Positions 16,984 through 27,237 of a DNA stretch of 64,000 nucleotides are shown here, piece after piece (position 1 is the first letter of the stretch; each line of letters begins with the position of its first letter). The position numbers and the translations under genes were made by a program. A model generated the notes under the pieces. The model ran no database searches. It worked only from the letters and a program-made list of their open reading frames with translations, and had not been told where the DNA came from. Source of the stretch: Phormidium ambiguum IAM M-71 (GTDB lineage Bacteria; Cyanobacteriota; Cyanobacteriia; Cyanobacteriales; Aerosakkonemataceae); NCBI RefSeq assembly GCF_001904725.1, contig NZ_MRCE01000033.1, positions 1 to 64,000 on the forward strand, given 5' to 3'.

Positions 16984-19917
16984 ATGTTAAATTCTAATTT
17001 ATTTAAATCACTGCATAACCTAAAAGGCAACCAGCCTTTACTATTAGATAATCCCCAGAAGGTGTGGGTTGTTAAATCTGGTACAATAGCAATTTTTCTG
17101 ACAAAAGTTGTAGCAGGGGAACCAATAGGCGATCGACATTATTTGTGTAGCATTAATCCCGGAGAAGCATTATTTGGTATTGCTTTGTGGGGAGAAGAAC
17201 CCCTCAAAAATGTCAAACTAAACGAAAATTATGAATCTTTTAACTATGGCATTTTAGCAGTTACCATTCAAGAAAGTGAAGTTTTAGAATTAGATTTTGT
17301 CGATTTAATTGCTGAAATCGCAGTAATTAATAAAGCGGCAATTTTATTATTAGAAAGCTGGATCGATCGCCTCAGTAAATTAGTTAATAATCCCACTATA
17401 TCAACTAAAAACAATCCGCTAAAATTAGAACAGTTTAGTCAAGAAACAAAATTATCTAAAGGGCAAGTATTACAAGCTTCTTCTCAAAGTATTATTTGGA
17501 TACAAATCCATCAAGGAAGTACAGCTTGGATGGGAAGAGAAGAATTAAAATTAGATGCTGAATCTTCTTACTTTCCCCTCGCTGCTTCTACCTGGATAGA
17601 ATCACTTAATTTGGTTGAATTTAGCACAACTAATATTGAAAAAATTGCCGTTGATTTATTTCAAAGTGTAAGTTTATTTCACAGTTATTTTTGCCGCTAT
17701 CTTCAAATTAAACAAGAACAAAAATTAGCTACAGAAATTCAACAATTTCAGCAACTACAACAGTTAAATGTTCAAGTAACAGAAAATGCTTTTAATTTCT
17801 TAGCTTCGGCTTTACAACCTCAGCAAACACAACCAGAAGAAACGCCTTTGTTAATGGCTGCTGGGGCTGTTGCTAGGGCGATGGGAATAACAATTCGCCC
17901 ACCAATTAAATCAGAAAATTTGCAGCGAATAGATCCGGTAGAGGCGATCGCCATAGCCTCGAAAATTCGCATTCGTCGTGTTTCCTTAAATGGTGAGTGG
18001 TGGAAACAAGAACATCATCCGCTTTTAGCTTTTAAAACTGATAATTCCCCGGTAGCTTTGTTAATTGATAAAAGCAAAGGTTATCGCTATATTTTGTTCG
18101 ATCCAGAAACTAAAAAACGCACCTTAGTCACTCAAGATATTGCTGCTAATATAAACTCAAAAGCTTATTTATTTTATCGTCCTTTACCCCAAGTAATTAA
18201 TAAAGCTTTTGAAGTATTTAAATTCGGTATCAAAGGTTATGAAACAGAAACAATTAAAGTTATTTTAGTGGGAATTTTAGGCACAATTTTAGGAATGGCA
18301 GTTCCCCAAGCTACAGCAATTTTAATAAATCAAGCAATTCCTAATGGCGATCGCCTACTTTTATTACAACTAGCATTAGGATTATTAGCAGTATCCTTTG
18401 GCAAAACTGCTTTTAATCTATATCAAGGATTAGTTGCTCTCCGAATTACTAATGGTATTAATAATACTCTTCAAATCGCTGTTTGGGATAGATTATTGCA
18501 ATTAAAGCCCTCATTTTTTCGGCAATTTACCACAGGCGATTTGCTAGTGCGAATTATGTCTATTAGTCAAATTTATAGTGTTTTTAGTGGTGCTACCCAA
18601 CGCACTTTATTAAGTGGTTTATTTTCGTTGTTAAATTTAGGATTAATGTTTATTTATGATTTAAAATTAACTTTGATAGCGATAGGAATAACTATTTTAG
18701 CAGTTATTTTAACAATGATTTCTAGCTTTATTTTATTAAGCAAAGAGCGAAAGCAAGAAGAATTAAGTGGGGAAATCCAAGGATTAGTAGTACAACTAAT
18801 TAATGGCGTACCTAAATTACGAGTAGCTGTAGCAGAATCAAGAGCTTTTGCTGCTTGGGCTAAAAAATATAGCGAACAAAATCAATTAACTAAAGAAATT
18901 ATTCAAGTTAATGATATTGTTTCTGTATTTAATGAATTATTATCTTTAGTAAGTTTAATTTTATTATATTGGTTTGGGTTTTTAGCTATCCAAGGTTCAT
19001 CAACAGGCGAAAACAGCTTAACACTAGGAACATTTCTGGCTTTTAATGCTGCTTTTGGAATATTTTTTGGCGGCGTAACTTCTTTAAGTAATACTTTAAT
19101 TCAAATTATCGAAATTGCTCCGTTATGGGAGCGATCGCAACCAATTTTACAAGGCCAATTAGAATTTGATGAACATAAAGCTAATCCCGATCGTTTAAGC
19201 GGACAAATAAGATTAGAAAACATTACTTTCCGATACCGAGAAGATAGTCCGATTGTTCTTCATGAAGTTAACATCCACGCAGATCCAGGTGAATTTATCG
19301 CTATTGTTGGCCCTTCTGGAAGTGGAAAATCAACTATTTTTCGTTTATTATTAGGTTTTGAAACTCCTCAAAATGGCAAGGTTTATTATGATGGTCAAGA
19401 TTTAGGTAATTTAGATTTACCAGCAGTGCGGCGACAATTAGGAGTAGTTTTACAAAATGGTCGAGTTACCCAAGGTTCAATTTTAGAAAACATTACTGGT
19501 GGTGCATTACTAACTGTTGAAGAAGCTTGGGAAGCAGCAAAAATGGCGGGATTAGCTGAAGATATTGAACGAATGCCAATGGGAATGCAAACGATCGTTA
19601 GTGAAGGGGGTACTAATCTTTCTGGAGGACAAAGACAAAGGTTATTAATTGCGCGATCGCTAATCTTTAAACCACCAATTATTCTCTTAGATGAAGCTAC
19701 TAGTTATCTGGATAATAGCACTCAAGCAATAGTGACAGAAAGCTTAGAAAAAATGAATGCTACGCGAATAATTATTGCCCATCGTTTGAGTACAATTCGC
19801 CACGCCGATCGCATTTACGTTTTAGAATCAGGGCGCATTTTACAAGTAGGATCTTTTGCCGAATTAATTCAACAACCTGGACTATTTGCTAAATTAGTAG
19901 CCAGACAATTAGAGTGA
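16984..19917 (+). CDS. NHLM-type second ABC transporter (ATP-binding/permease)
   Basis: A 977-residue ABC exporter and third member of the NHLM-type trio. The N-terminal 400 residues lack a C39 peptidase; they contain a cyclic-nucleotide-binding-like fold region and a segment around 320-400 that resembles the family's non-peptidase domain. TM helices lie at about 415-710. The ATPase shows Walker A GPSGSGKST (776-784), LSGGQRQR, Walker B IILLDEATS and IAHRLST. It starts 40 bases after the C39 transporter and probably forms a heterodimeric or paired complex with it. It closes the five-gene run; convergent CHASE2 gene follows. Confidence 0.9.
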   Translation: MLNSNLFKSLHNLKGNQPLLLDNPQKVWVVKSGTIAIFLTKVVAGEPIGDRHYLCSINPGEALFGIALWGEEPLKNVKLNENYESFNYGILAVTIQESEVLELDFVDLIAEIAVINKAAILLLESWIDRLSKLVNNPTISTKNNPLKLEQFSQETKLSKGQVLQASSQSIIWIQIHQGSTAWMGREELKLDAESSYFPLAASTWIESLNLVEFSTTNIEKIAVDLFQSVSLFHSYFCRYLQIKQEQKLATEIQQFQQLQQLNVQVTENAFNFLASALQPQQTQPEETPLLMAAGAVARAMGITIRPPIKSENLQRIDPVEAIAIASKIRIRRVSLNGEWWKQEHHPLLAFKTDNSPVALLIDKSKGYRYILFDPETKKRTLVTQDIAANINSKAYLFYRPLPQVINKAFEVFKFGIKGYETETIKVILVGILGTILGMAVPQATAILINQAIPNGDRLLLLQLALGLLAVSFGKTAFNLYQGLVALRITNGINNTLQIAVWDRLLQLKPSFFRQFTTGDLLVRIMSISQIYSVFSGATQRTLLSGLFSLLNLGLMFIYDLKLTLIAIGITILAVILTMISSFILLSKERKQEELSGEIQGLVVQLINGVPKLRVAVAESRAFAAWAKKYSEQNQLTKEIIQVNDIVSVFNELLSLVSLILLYWFGFLAIQGSSTGENSLTLGTFLAFNAAFGIFFGGVTSLSNTLIQIIEIAPLWERSQPILQGQLEFDEHKANPDRLSGQIRLENITFRYREDSPIVLHEVNIHADPGEFIAIVGPSGSGKSTIFRLLLGFETPQNGKVYYDGQDLGNLDLPAVRRQLGVVLQNGRVTQGSILENITGGALLTVEEAWEAAKMAGLAEDIERMPMGMQTIVSEGGTNLSGGQRQRLLIARSLIFKPPIILLDEATSYLDNSTQAIVTESLEKMNATRIIIAHRLSTIRHADRIYVLESGRILQVGSFAELIQQPGLFAKLVARQLE

Positions 19918-19946
19918 AGGAAGAGAAGGGACAAGGGGAATTTTTA

Positions 19947-19987
19947 CCTTCTGCCTTCTGCCTTCTGCCTTCTGCCTTCTGCCTTCT
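19947..19987. repeat. CCTTCTG heptamer array
   Basis: About six tandem copies of CCTTCTG (complement of CAGAAGG) fill most of the 72 bases between the convergent stop codons of the second ABC transporter and the CHASE2-GGDEF-EAL gene. It is the inverted form of the arrays at 7424, 51198 and 53434. Confidence 0.85.
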
Positions 19988-19989
19988 AT

Positions 19990-22611
19990 TTACCATTGAG
20001 GTTGTTCAGCTAATAATGCCGTTGCTGCTTCACTATTTAGCGGTTTAGAAAAGTAATAACCCTGTCCATATTCACATTCCAACTCTCGCAATATTTCCAT
20101 TTGCGAGACTTTTTCTACTCCTTCAGCAACTACATCCATACCTAATTTATGACTGAGCATGATTACAGTTTGGACGATCGCTAAATTTTCACTACTATCC
20201 TCCATCCTACTGACAAAAGAGCGATCGACTTTTAACGTATCTACAGGAAAGCGGTGTAAATAGCTCAAAGACGAATATCCAGTACCAAAATCATCAATAC
20301 TAAACCGCAAATTAAAAGCCTTTAAACGTAAAATAGTAGCAATAGTAGTTTCCACATCTTGCATTGCCATACTTTCAGTAATTTCTAATTTTAAATTATT
20401 TCCATCTACTTTTGTTTCCTGAAGAATTTGTTCAACTCTTTCAATTAAATCTGGTTGAGAAAACTGTTGACTGGAAAGATTAACACTTAAGGATAAAGGT
20501 AATTGCAGGGAAAATTGCTCTTGCCAAATTTTTAACTGACGGCAAGATTCTTTTAAAATCCATTCACCTAAAGGAATAATTAAGCCAGTTTCTTCGGCTA
20601 AAGGAATAAACTCAGCAGGAGAGATAAATTTACCCGGAGGTTGCCAACGAATTAAAGCTTCAAAACCTGCTATTTTACCCGTTTTTAAAGATATAATTGG
20701 TTGATAAAAAACGAGAAATTCTTGAGTTTTTCCAGTGGTTAAAGCGGCGATCGCTCGACGCAATTCATTTTCTAAATGCAGCCGCGAAACTAATTGGGTA
20801 CGCATCCCCGTAGAAAATACTTCATAACGTGCTTTACCCAATGCTTTTGCCCGATACATTGCTGTATGAGCATCGCGCAACAGTTCCTCTGGCTGGCGAT
20901 TCACTAATAATTCTATATCATCAGGATGATCGCAACCTATTTCATTAAAAGCAATACCAAAACTAGCTGAAATAAATACTTCTTCCCCTTTTAAATTAAA
21001 AGGCATAGTCAATTTATGTTGCATTTCATCAGCTACTGATGTTGCCTGATTTACACCATTAATATTTGTTAATAAAACCCCAAATTCATCACCGCCAATC
21101 CGCGCTACTATATCATGATGCTGTACACAAGACTTTAATTTATTAGCCACAGCAATTAAAAGTCGATCTCCTACTTGGTGATTAAAATTATCATTAACTA
21201 TCTTAAAGCGATCGAGATCCAAAAATATGACAGCGACTAAAGAATTATTTCGTTGTTGAGATTGAGTAATTTCTTTTTCTATTTTTTTCAGAAAAAAAGT
21301 TCGATTTGGTAAACCTGTTAAAGTATCATAAAATGTATCATGAAATAATTTATAAGCTGCGACACTACTACCTGTAACTAATAAACCCAAAGCTGGTACT
21401 AGTAGCGGCACCCATCCTCCTTGAAAAAAGCTAATCAAGAAAAATGTCCATAAAACCAACAATGCCGAAACTGTAGCAATTCCTAGCGATAAAGGGCGAC
21501 GAATTCGCCAAAATATTATCCCCCCTATGAGCGACCAAATCCAAATCCAAAACCATTCTAACCACTGGGGAAAAAACCAAATTAAAGCTTGATTATCTAC
21601 TAAATTACTGATAATTTGACTTACCATTTGAGCATGAATTAATACTCCTGGCATCGAAGCTTGATTACGATCTGTAGCAGTATAAGGAGTAAAAAATAAA
21701 TCTTTTTGACTTGGGGCTGTTGTGCCAATCAGTACTATTTTATCTTTGACTAAACTTGGATCTAAATTTCCATTTAAAACTTGAGTTAATGTTACTCGCG
21801 GTGCTATATTTTTGCTATCACCACGATATTTTAATAAAATTTGATATCCGGCTGTATCAATATTTTGATATCCTCCCGAATCAGGGTGTAAATTGGGAAA
21901 AACTATCTTACCCAATTTTAGTTGGTGAGGCTCTGCTTTTAATTCAAAATTATACTCTTGCAAATATTTTAAACTTATTTGTAGGGCAAAAGAATAGAAA
22001 CTTTCACCTTGGAACGTAGCAAAAATAAAATTCCGCCGAATCACGCCATCAGGATCGAGAACAAAATCATTAAATCCAATTTGTTGCTTTGCTACGCTGG
22101 GAGGTGGCTTAACACTTTCATTTTCACTCTCTCCCCATTTAGTAATTACAATTACGTTAGATGCTTGAAATTCCTCAACCAGTTGAGCATGACCGGGCGG
22201 ATATGGCCTTTCCCGATATAAATCTAAACCAATAACTTTTGGTTGATATACTTGTAGGGTTGCGATTAATTTCGCTAAAGTTTGATCTGTTAATGGCCAA
22301 TCATCCCGCCCTCGGATATCTGCTTCTGTAATTTCCACAATTAAAATTCGCGGATCTGGTTTCATTTGCGGTTTTAATTGCGTACCCCGATCGAATTCGA
22401 TTAACTCCAAGGGTTGCAAAATTTCCATCTGTCTAATTGCTAACAGCGAACCAGCCACTAACAAGCTAGTAATTAATACAGGTTGTTGCCAAATAAAAAG
22501 TGATTTGTAAGCACATCTTTTAATCGCTGAGTAAACTCTGTTATTGGAAAATAGCTGAGGGAATTTCTGGAACAATCGAGCAGGCACAAGGTTAACCAAG
22601 AACACTACCAA
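19990..22611 (-). CDS. CHASE2-GGDEF-EAL cyclic-di-GMP protein
   Basis: An 873-residue membrane enzyme that would make and/or degrade cyclic di-GMP in response to an extracytoplasmic signal. A TM near 40-60 is followed by a CHASE2 domain (about 65-335), further TM helices (about 345-425), then GGDEF (intact signature 506-510 in IGGDEFG) and EAL (signature EAL 651-653; DDFGTGYSSL and LKVDRSFV present). Both catalytic signatures look intact. It converges on the exporter run and is divergent from the DUF928 gene. CHASE2, DUF928 and CHAT/TPS genes tend to occur together in cyanobacteria as I recall, so a regulatory link is plausible but inferred. Confidence 0.93.
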   Translation of the reverse strand: MVVFLVNLVPARLFQKFPQLFSNNRVYSAIKRCAYKSLFIWQQPVLITSLLVAGSLLAIRQMEILQPLELIEFDRGTQLKPQMKPDPRILIVEITEADIRGRDDWPLTDQTLAKLIATLQVYQPKVIGLDLYRERPYPPGHAQLVEEFQASNVIVITKWGESENESVKPPPSVAKQQIGFNDFVLDPDGVIRRNFIFATFQGESFYSFALQISLKYLQEYNFELKAEPHQLKLGKIVFPNLHPDSGGYQNIDTAGYQILLKYRGDSKNIAPRVTLTQVLNGNLDPSLVKDKIVLIGTTAPSQKDLFFTPYTATDRNQASMPGVLIHAQMVSQIISNLVDNQALIWFFPQWLEWFWIWIWSLIGGIIFWRIRRPLSLGIATVSALLVLWTFFLISFFQGGWVPLLVPALGLLVTGSSVAAYKLFHDTFYDTLTGLPNRTFFLKKIEKEITQSQQRNNSLVAVIFLDLDRFKIVNDNFNHQVGDRLLIAVANKLKSCVQHHDIVARIGGDEFGVLLTNINGVNQATSVADEMQHKLTMPFNLKGEEVFISASFGIAFNEIGCDHPDDIELLVNRQPEELLRDAHTAMYRAKALGKARYEVFSTGMRTQLVSRLHLENELRRAIAALTTGKTQEFLVFYQPIISLKTGKIAGFEALIRWQPPGKFISPAEFIPLAEETGLIIPLGEWILKESCRQLKIWQEQFSLQLPLSLSVNLSSQQFSQPDLIERVEQILQETKVDGNNLKLEITESMAMQDVETTIATILRLKAFNLRFSIDDFGTGYSSLSYLHRFPVDTLKVDRSFVSRMEDSSENLAIVQTVIMLSHKLGMDVVAEGVEKVSQMEILRELECEYGQGYYFSKPLNSEAATALLAEQPQW

Positions 22612-22983
22612 ACGTAAACTTTTTATGAACCCATCTTATTTTTATCATCTTTATTCGTTAAGTCACTCAAATTAGTCTTTCACTTAATTAATCTTTAAGA
22701 CTGATATTTAATCCTGTTTAGATAAATTCAATGAAGATTCTATAAAGTTTACTGTATTTATCTGTAAAAATCTGTAAGAATATATGATACGCAAGAATTT
22801 CTCCATTATATTTAGTAATAACTAATACACTTTAATTAAGATTAACAATTGTGTATTTTTACGGAGCCGTTTACTAGAAAATTATGTTTATAATCGTATT
22901 AAGACTGTTCCAGAGATAATTATTAATGGTAGCAGTTTTTGTCAATTAACCCAAAGGCTTATTTCAGTTAACGATTGGTTTAT
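22612..22983. other. AT-rich divergent intergenic region
   Basis: About 370 AT-rich bases separate the divergent CHASE2-GGDEF-EAL and DUF928 genes. They should hold both promoters. I see no gene, no clear operator and no perfect inverted repeat of note. Confidence 0.4.
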
Positions 22984-23706
22984 ATGCGTAGTTCAATTTT
23001 GCCCCAAGTAATTGCAACCCTTTGTTTATTATCAGGATTCACATTGGTTTCCCATAGTGAATTGAAACCCGTATTAGCGGAAGATGTTAGCCAAGCCAGG
23101 GAAGGCTTCCCAGGAAGACGAGTTGGTGGTGGGACTCGTTCAGATATGTTTATTTCAGACAGTCCTTTGACAGCTTTGGTTCCAGATAATAGTCAAGGGT
23201 TAACTGGCTCAGCAACTCCCACGTTATTTTTCTATGTTCCGCAAACAGAGAAACCGCAAACGGTAGAATTTGTATTGGTGGACGAAAATCAACGCGAGGT
23301 CTATAAAACCGAATTTATTACTAGTGGTAAATCAGGAGTAACTGGGATTACAATTCCCGATAATGAACCCACGAAAACTCTAGAAATTGGCAAAAATTAC
23401 CGTTGGTATTTTGCGATCGTTCCCGATCAAAACAATCGTAAATTAGATGTCTATGTCCAAGGTTCTATTAAACGAGTTGCAGTGAATCAAGATTTAGAGA
23501 ATAAACTAAAACAAGGCGCTTCTTTAGACCTTGTTGATGCTTATTTAGCTAACAATCTTTGGTATGATGCAATGGCGACAATGGCTGAATTACGTCGTTC
23601 TCGTCCTACAGATACAACCGTAGCAAATAAGTGGCAACAGCTTTTAAATTCTGTTGATTTGCAAAAATTGGCTCAAGAACCTTTAGTGGGATACAACAAA
23701 CAGTAA
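22984..23706 (+). CDS. DUF928 exported protein
   Basis: A secreted or periplasmic protein of about 240 residues belonging to cyanobacterial family DUF928. A hydrophobic signal peptide covers roughly residues 5-30. The mature part holds REGFPGRRVGGGTR, a beta-rich domain with LTGSATPTLFFYVP and YRWYFAIVPD, and a helical tail (DLVDAYLANNLWYDAMATMAELR). The ATG at 22984 is preferred over the TTG at 22975. The family has no established function; it is commonly found near CHAT, CHASE2 and surface-protein genes, as it is here. Confidence 0.87.
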   Translation: MRSSILPQVIATLCLLSGFTLVSHSELKPVLAEDVSQAREGFPGRRVGGGTRSDMFISDSPLTALVPDNSQGLTGSATPTLFFYVPQTEKPQTVEFVLVDENQREVYKTEFITSGKSGVTGITIPDNEPTKTLEIGKNYRWYFAIVPDQNNRKLDVYVQGSIKRVAVNQDLENKLKQGASLDLVDAYLANNLWYDAMATMAELRRSRPTDTTVANKWQQLLNSVDLQKLAQEPLVGYNKQ

Positions 23707-23984
23707 TTTCATCTTTAAGGTGATTCTCGATTCAACTACCAATTAAAGCTGGAACCATATCATAGAAAATTTGTTCCCTGTTTTTATTCCCTTTTATCAT
23801 CAAAAATTTCCGCTTTAAACCAATAGCTATGCGAAATCGCGTAAACCCGTAATCTTGGACTGCGGGTTTTCCGTGCGATCGCGGATGTTTTTACTTAGTC
23901 GCTACTGATTTAATTAACATAGATCGATCTATAAATTTTTGCATTTCCTTACTGATAAATTTTACTCGCTAGAGGTCAATAGTA
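23707..23984 (+). terminator. Gap with terminator-like hairpin
   Basis: Within this 278-base gap, AAACCCG (23843-23849) pairs with CGGGTTT (23863-23869) and runs into TTCC. It may end the DUF928 transcript. The remainder should hold the promoter of the downstream sensor kinase. No gene is seen. Confidence 0.4.
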
Positions 23985-26900
23985 ATGGTTTCCAGCAAAA
24001 CCGAGAGCCTTGAAATCGAAGCTTTGTCTGCTTTAGAGAAAACTCAAGGGCTTTTGCCAACAATTATTGACAATCTACCTTTTCCAATATGGGTTAAAGA
24101 TAAGTTGGGAAACTATTTATTAGTTAATTCCGCTGCTGTCCAAATTTTTCAAATACCTAAAGAAGAAATTATTGGTAAAAATACTTACCACATATTTCCT
24201 GTGGAAATAGCAACGAAACTTATTAATCAAGAACAACAGTCAATTGCTGATAATCAGAAACAAATTATTCGGGAAACTTTTCTGGTAAATGGTAAAGAAA
24301 AAGGTTATCTCACCACAATTTTACCTTGGTGTGATGAACAAAAAAATATTCTGGGAACAGTGGGATTTTCTCAAGAAGACCCTTTAGCAATGGAAAATAG
24401 TACTAATTTGTTGCATACAGTAATTGAATCCATCCCAGAAACATTCTATGTAAAAGATATTCACGGACGTTATGTGTTAATTAATTCTGTAGGTGCGACT
24501 AATATTGGTAAAACAGCCCGTGATTTTATTGGCAAAGATGATACAGAAATATTTCCTTTAGAATTTGCTCGTCAACTGCAAGAAAACGATCGCCAAGTCA
24601 TTAAAGCAGGTGAACCGCAAATCCTCGAAGAAATTTTCAACTATGGGAATCATCAACATATTTTATTGTCACGCAAAAATGTTTGGCGAGATTCCCAAGG
24701 AAAGATTATTGGTTTAGTCGGTTTTACTCAAGATATTACTACATATAAAGTTCAAGAATTAGCTTTAAAACAACAAGTAAGAGTCTTAGATCAATTATGT
24801 GATTCTGTAGTTACTACCGATCTTAATGGCATAGTTAATCGCTGGAACAAAGCCGCAGAAAAACTCTATGGCTACAGTGCAACAGAAGCAATAGGTCAGC
24901 CAGTAACGTTTCTGTATCGACCAGAAGAACAAGAATATTTTGCTACCAAAATTATTCCTACTTTACAACAGCAAGGTGTATATGAAGGAGAACTCAAAGT
25001 TTGTCGTAAGGGAGGAGAACTTGTCGATATTTTCGTCAACATTTCTTGGGAAAATAACGAATATGGAGAAGTTGTCGGGATGATAGGTTATGCGATCGAT
25101 ATTACTGAACGCAAACGCCTAGAAGAAGAACGCCGCCGACAGGAAATCGCATTGCGGAAAAGCGAAGAACTTTCTCGCACTTTAATCGAACATATTCCCG
25201 ATGGTTCAGTATTTTTATTCGATCGCAATCGTCGCTTTTTAGTTGTCGGAGGTTCCGAACTGAAAAAAGTTGGACTCTCACCAGCTATTTTAGAAGGTAA
25301 ATTTCCTCATGAGATCTGGCCAGCAGATGAATATCAATTATTTGATAAATTCTACCAAGCAGCTTTAGCGGGGGAAATGCTCAAAGATGAAATACATTAT
25401 TACAATACTGTTTACCTAACACAAACAGTACCAGTGAAAAACTCCTTTGGGGAAATCTTCGCCGGATTGCTAATTTTGCAAAACATTACTGAAAGAAAAC
25501 AAGCCGAATCAGTTATTGAAGAATCAGCTAATCGTCTAGAACTTCTTAATAGAATTGCTGGACAAATTCGCGCTTCTTTGGATTTAGATACAATCTTAGA
25601 AACTGTAGTTACTAGCATTCGTGAGTTATTTGAAATAGATGTTTGTACCTTTGTTTGGTATTTAGGTAATAACTCCTTGGCATCTGATAATGAAAGTTTT
25701 TTAGGAAATTTAAACAATTCAGCAATTACGAAAGAAACTGATTCAGCCATTTGGCAAGCGGTTAAAGAAGCTAGAAATCCCAGTTTGCCTAGTTTTTTGG
25801 GAATTTATCCTGAATCACTGATTAAACCAATTTCAGTGAAAGTTTTACAACAAGAAATCATTATTGTAGATGATACAGAAACAGTTGGCGATCCCAGTCT
25901 CAAGCATCTTTTGCAATCCTTTAATTGTTTATCTCTTTTGACCGTTCCCTTTCAAACTAATGGCGGAAGAGTTGGCTTTTTAAGCTGTTCTCATCACACA
26001 GCTAAAAAAGTTTGGCAAGAAAGTGACATTGAATTAATTTTGGGAATAGCGGATAATTTAGCGATCGCCATATCCCAAGCTGAACTTTATCACAATAGTC
26101 AAAAATCAGCCAAAATTGCTTCAGAAAGAGCTTTACAATTAGAAAAAGCATTACAAGACTTACAACGCACCCAAACACAGTTAATTCAATCCGAAAAAAT
26201 GTCTTCTCTCGGACAATTAGTAGCGGGAGTAGCACACGAAATTAATAACCCAGTTAGCTTTATTTACGGCAACATTAAACCAGCACAAGAATACATTTCT
26301 AATTTACTCGAATTAGTTGAATTGTATCAAACAGAATATCCTCAACCTAGCGCAAAAATTCAATCTTGCATTGAATCAATTGATTTAGACTTTTTGTTGG
26401 AAGACTTGCCAAAAACTCTCGATTCCATGAAAGTAGGCTCAGAACGTATTCGAGAAATTGTACTTTCTCTACGGAATTTTTCTCGCATGGATGAAGCACA
26501 AATCAAAAATGTTTGTATCCACGACGGAATCGATAGTACATTAAGATTGCTACAAAATCGGCTCAAAGCTAAACCCGAACATCCAGAAATTTTAGTAGTT
26601 AAACAGTATGAAAAATTGCCATTAGTTGAATGTTATGCCGGACAATTAAATCAGGTATTTATGAATTTGTTGACCAATGCGATTGACTCTTTCGAGTCAC
26701 GCTCCGCGAACGATGTTTTAGAAGAACGGGAAAAAAAGCGATCGCCATCTGAAATTCAAGCCAATCCCAGCCGCATTGAAATCAGTACCAAATTAGTTAA
26801 TTCGCAACGCATAGCAATTACTTTTAGTGATAATGGATCGGGAATGTCACCGGAAATTCAATCCCGAATCTTCGATCCGTTTTTTACTACTAAACCAGTA

Positions 26901-27038
26901 GGCAAAGGTACAGGTTTAGGATTAGCAATTAGTTATCAAGTAATTGTAGAAAAACATTTGGGTAATTTATACTGTGATTCTGAATTAGGCAAAGGTACTA
27001 AATTTACTGTAGAAATACCTATTAAACAAAAAGCATAA
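23985..27038 (+). CDS. Multi-PAS/GAF sensor histidine kinase
   Basis: A 1017-residue, apparently soluble sensor kinase. Four PAS domains lie near 22-125, 138-255, 262-380 and 395-505; two of them open with the related DNLPFPIWVKD and ESIPETFYVKD motifs. A GAF domain follows (about 530-700), then a coiled coil, a HisKA region with His751 in AGVAHEINNPVSF and an ATPase domain (NLLTNAIDSF, DNGSGMS, GKGTGLGLAIS). No TM segment or receiver is present. A response regulator is not adjacent. Stacked PAS plus GAF modules suggest sensing of small ligands, light or redox, but no chromophore cysteine is obvious. Confidence 0.92.
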   Translation: MVSSKTESLEIEALSALEKTQGLLPTIIDNLPFPIWVKDKLGNYLLVNSAAVQIFQIPKEEIIGKNTYHIFPVEIATKLINQEQQSIADNQKQIIRETFLVNGKEKGYLTTILPWCDEQKNILGTVGFSQEDPLAMENSTNLLHTVIESIPETFYVKDIHGRYVLINSVGATNIGKTARDFIGKDDTEIFPLEFARQLQENDRQVIKAGEPQILEEIFNYGNHQHILLSRKNVWRDSQGKIIGLVGFTQDITTYKVQELALKQQVRVLDQLCDSVVTTDLNGIVNRWNKAAEKLYGYSATEAIGQPVTFLYRPEEQEYFATKIIPTLQQQGVYEGELKVCRKGGELVDIFVNISWENNEYGEVVGMIGYAIDITERKRLEEERRRQEIALRKSEELSRTLIEHIPDGSVFLFDRNRRFLVVGGSELKKVGLSPAILEGKFPHEIWPADEYQLFDKFYQAALAGEMLKDEIHYYNTVYLTQTVPVKNSFGEIFAGLLILQNITERKQAESVIEESANRLELLNRIAGQIRASLDLDTILETVVTSIRELFEIDVCTFVWYLGNNSLASDNESFLGNLNNSAITKETDSAIWQAVKEARNPSLPSFLGIYPESLIKPISVKVLQQEIIIVDDTETVGDPSLKHLLQSFNCLSLLTVPFQTNGGRVGFLSCSHHTAKKVWQESDIELILGIADNLAIAISQAELYHNSQKSAKIASERALQLEKALQDLQRTQTQLIQSEKMSSLGQLVAGVAHEINNPVSFIYGNIKPAQEYISNLLELVELYQTEYPQPSAKIQSCIESIDLDFLLEDLPKTLDSMKVGSERIREIVLSLRNFSRMDEAQIKNVCIHDGIDSTLRLLQNRLKAKPEHPEILVVKQYEKLPLVECYAGQLNQVFMNLLTNAIDSFESRSANDVLEEREKKRSPSEIQANPSRIEISTKLVNSQRIAITFSDNGSGMSPEIQSRIFDPFFTTKPVGKGTGLGLAISYQVIVEKHLGNLYCDSELGKGTKFTVEIPIKQKA

Positions 27039-27237
27039 AACTAGTTAGCTACACCAGTAAGCTCGCTCAATCCGGGAAAACTTAGTGAATAGATTTAATC
27101 TTTATCTTATCTTTAAGATATGGCAGAGTATTGAGTTTTTGATAAAGAATTACCTTCTCTAGTTTTTCCCGATCGCTTCCTAAATTAATAACTAACCAAA
27201 AAATACTATTCGGCAAAATATACTTAAAATAAAGAAA

